From: Lentisphaerota bacterium
GTDB lineage: Bacteria > Verrucomicrobiota > Kiritimatiellia > JAAZAB01
Direction: 5' to 3'
Length of the DNA: 6,779 bases
Assembly (NCBI GenBank): GCA_016199105.1
Contig: JACQHI010000064.1
Location: 1 to 6,779, forward strand
A program made the translations under genes and the position numbers. The notes below the pieces were generated by a model. That model was given only the letters and a program-made list of their open reading frames with translations. It was not told where the DNA came from and did not search any database. Every line of letters starts with the position of its first letter. The first letter of the stretch is position 1. Below are positions 5,795 to 6,779 of this stretch, piece by piece.

Positions 5795-6517
5795 CTATCT
5801 GCCTGAATCGTCACGTTGCCCGTAGTAGGCGTTCGCGCCATGCTTCCGCAAGAAATGCTTGTCGAGCAAATACTCCGGGATGGGCTTCCAACGCCCTCCC
5901 AGCAAGATCGTCAACGCGGCCAGCTTGCAGAGCTGCTCCAGAACCACAGCACTCTCGACGGCGGCAGCCGCCGTCTTTCCCCATGTGAAGGGCCCATGCT
6001 GCGCAACGAGAATGGCCGGACACTCCAGGGGCTTGCGGCGCAGACGACGCAGTGTGCGAACGATCGCTTCGCCGGTCTGCCGCTCGTAGTCGCGGCTGAC
6101 TTCCGACCGGGCGAGAGGAGCCGTGACGGGAATATCGCCATGAAAATAATCGGCGTGCGTCGTGCCGAGACACGGCACGGCCCTGCACGCCTGCGCCGCG
6201 GCGGCGGCAAAAGTCGAATGCGTATGGACCACGCCGCCGAGTTCGGGGAAGGCCCGGTACAACGCGAGGTGCGCCGGCAGATCGGAGGACGGATTCAGCC
6301 GCGATTCCAAGGGTCGCCCCTCCATGTCCGTGAGAACGATATCCGCCGGCTTCATCCCCGCATAGGGCACGCCGCTGGGCTTGATGGCCACGACCCCGAG
6401 CGAGCGGTCGGCCGCGCTCACGTTGCCCCACGTGCCGAACACCAGTCCTTCGCGGGGCAGGCGCAGATTGGCCTCCAGCACCGACTCAATAAAAGATTTC
6501 AGCTTTTTCCGAAGCAT
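5795..6517 (-). CDS. araD: L-ribulose-5-phosphate 4-epimerase
   Basis: A 240-residue class II aldolase/epimerase (E. coli AraD is 231 aa). It converts L-ribulose 5-phosphate to D-xylulose 5-phosphate in the cytoplasm, feeding the pentose phosphate pathway. Visible family motifs are GTWGNVS (28-34), IKPSGVPY (45-52), SSDLPAHL (77-84), HTHST (98-102), HADYFHG (121-127), AQHGPFTWG (172-180) and the C-terminal KHGANAYYGQ (225-234). Predicted zinc ligands are H98, H100 and H174 with D79 nearby; predicted catalytic residues are D123 and Y232. These sit at a constant +3 offset from the E. coli positions as I recall them. The ATG at 6515-6517 has GGGAG 8 nt upstream. The paralogues UlaF/SgbE act on the same substrate, but the neighbouring araB favours AraD. 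Confidence 0.94.
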   Translation of the reverse strand: MLRKKLKSFIESVLEANLRLPREGLVFGTWGNVSAADRSLGVVAIKPSGVPYAGMKPADIVLTDMEGRPLESRLNPSSDLPAHLALYRAFPELGGVVHTHSTFAAAAAQACRAVPCLGTTHADYFHGDIPVTAPLARSEVSRDYERQTGEAIVRTLRRLRRKPLECPAILVAQHGPFTWGKTAAAAVESAVVLEQLCKLAALTILLGGRWKPIPEYLLDKHFLRKHGANAYYGQRDDSGR

Positions 6518-6549
6518 GGGATGCTCTCCCTTGATTCCCCAAGAATAAC

Positions 6550-6573
6550 GCCGTGTGAGGTCACACGGCCTAC
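6550..6573 (-). repeat. Single REP-like hairpin with GTAG foot upstream of araD
   Basis: Perfect 9-bp arms GCCGTGTGA (6550-6558) and TCACACGGC (6561-6569) around GG, followed by CTAC (6570-6573). On the minus strand this reads GTAG directly 5' of the palindrome, as in the composite repeats, though the arm sequence is different. It lies about 33 nt upstream of the araD ATG, inside the probable leader transcript. It could pause or shield the mRNA but lacks the T-run of an intrinsic terminator. Confidence 0.7.
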
Positions 6574-6584
6574 AGGAAATGGGT

Positions 6585-6600
6585 CCGGTGCCCTCACCGG
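6585..6600. repeat. Short CCGGTG/CACCGG hairpin
   Basis: Perfect 6-bp arms CCGGTG (6585-6590) and CACCGG (6595-6600) around CCCT, extendable by a G-T and a G-C pair. It has no GTAG foot and no T-run. It lies in the araD leader 11 nt from the REP-like hairpin. Confidence 0.5.
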
Positions 6601-6646
6601 GCGGGTTTTGTTGAAGAATCCTCCCTTAAGGTGTCCTAGGAAAGCT

Positions 6647-6675
6647 ACCATACGACAACAGCCCCTTGAAGACAA
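6647..6675 (-). promoter_or_regulatory. Possible sigma-70-type promoter for araD-araB
   Basis: On the minus strand TTGTCT (6675-6670) and TATGGT (6652-6647) are separated by exactly 17 nt and each matches its consensus at 4 of 6 positions. It is placed 130 nt upstream of the araD start, so the leader would include both hairpins. Matches of this quality occur by chance, so this is a candidate only. Confidence 0.28.
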
Positions 6676-6779
6676 GTTTTCCAAGATTGCATCCCTGGAG
6701 GGCGAAGCTGTGGTGAGCCGTCTTCCTTCCCTCTCTCCCGGCTCGCCTCCAGCCTTTGTTACTCTGCGAAGTCAGCGAA

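Larger units (their letters stand above)
6518..6779. other. Non-coding leader upstream of araD
   Basis: 262 nt with no supported gene. A minus-strand frame is open from the window edge to about 6624, but its translation resembles no known family. The stretch holds two hairpins (6550-6573 and 6585-6600), a possible promoter (6647-6675), a 19-nt all-pyrimidine run on the plus strand (6721-6739), and an inverted repeat with a 1-nt bulge, CTGGAGGGCGA (6695-6705) and TCGCCTCCAG (6743-6752). Confidence 0.5.

Noticed and set aside
5772..5829. CCTACTACGG/CCGTAGTAGG inverted repeat as an araD terminator
   Set aside because: The loop is 38 nt, one arm is the coding sequence for the conserved AYYG of AraD, and no T-run follows, so the pairing may be coincidental.
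6499..6684. Small minus-strand open frame of 61 codons upstream of araD
   Set aside because: It reads through both leader hairpins, overlaps the araD start and shows no protein-like character.

Overview
The window is a GC-rich bacterial chromosome segment. All six recognisable genes lie on the minus strand, separated by intergenic DNA full of small palindromic repeats. No gene is visible on the plus strand, and there are no RNA genes, CRISPR arrays or insertion-sequence transposases. The GC-rich coding style, a zinc-ribbon-headed eukaryotic-like Ser/Thr kinase and the repeat-laden gaps would fit a member of the PVC superphylum (for example Verrucomicrobiota or Kiritimatiellota). That placement is an inference from style, not from a marker gene.

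Following transcription (right to left), the right end (6518-6779) is a non-coding leader with two hairpins and a possible promoter. It precedes araD (L-ribulose-5-phosphate 4-epimerase, 5795-6517). A 173-nt spacer holding a composite palindromic repeat follows, then araB (L-ribulokinase, 3957-5621). Together these perform the last two steps that turn L-arabinose-derived L-ribulose into D-xylulose 5-phosphate; araA (isomerase) is not in the window. Next is a 495-nt gap (3462-3956) with a second copy of the composite repeat, other palindromes and a short dispersed repeat. Then come bioF (7-keto-8-aminopelargonate synthase, 2274-3461, GTG start) and a bioH-like esterase (1537-2277). They overlap by 4 nt (ATGA) and together supply and consume pimeloyl-ACP at the start of biotin synthesis.

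After a 153-nt gap comes a tight three-gene unit. It contains an MntA-type minimal nucleotidyltransferase (1078-1383), a HepT-type HEPN ribonuclease toxin (732-1088, 11-nt overlap) and a zinc-ribbon Ser/Thr protein kinase (1-713, cut by the window edge, 18 nt after hepT). The first two form a type VII (MNT/HEPN) toxin-antitoxin pair. Placing a protein kinase directly behind it is the most interesting gene-level arrangement here.

The most striking non-coding feature is a REP/BIME-like family. Hairpins with a GTAG (or GTAT) foot alternate in orientation, minus-plus-minus, in two near-identical composite copies (3734-3828 and 5649-5776). In the second copy, a different 27-nt palindrome interrupts the central hairpin and is flanked on both sides by TGGC, as though it had inserted with a 4-bp target duplication.
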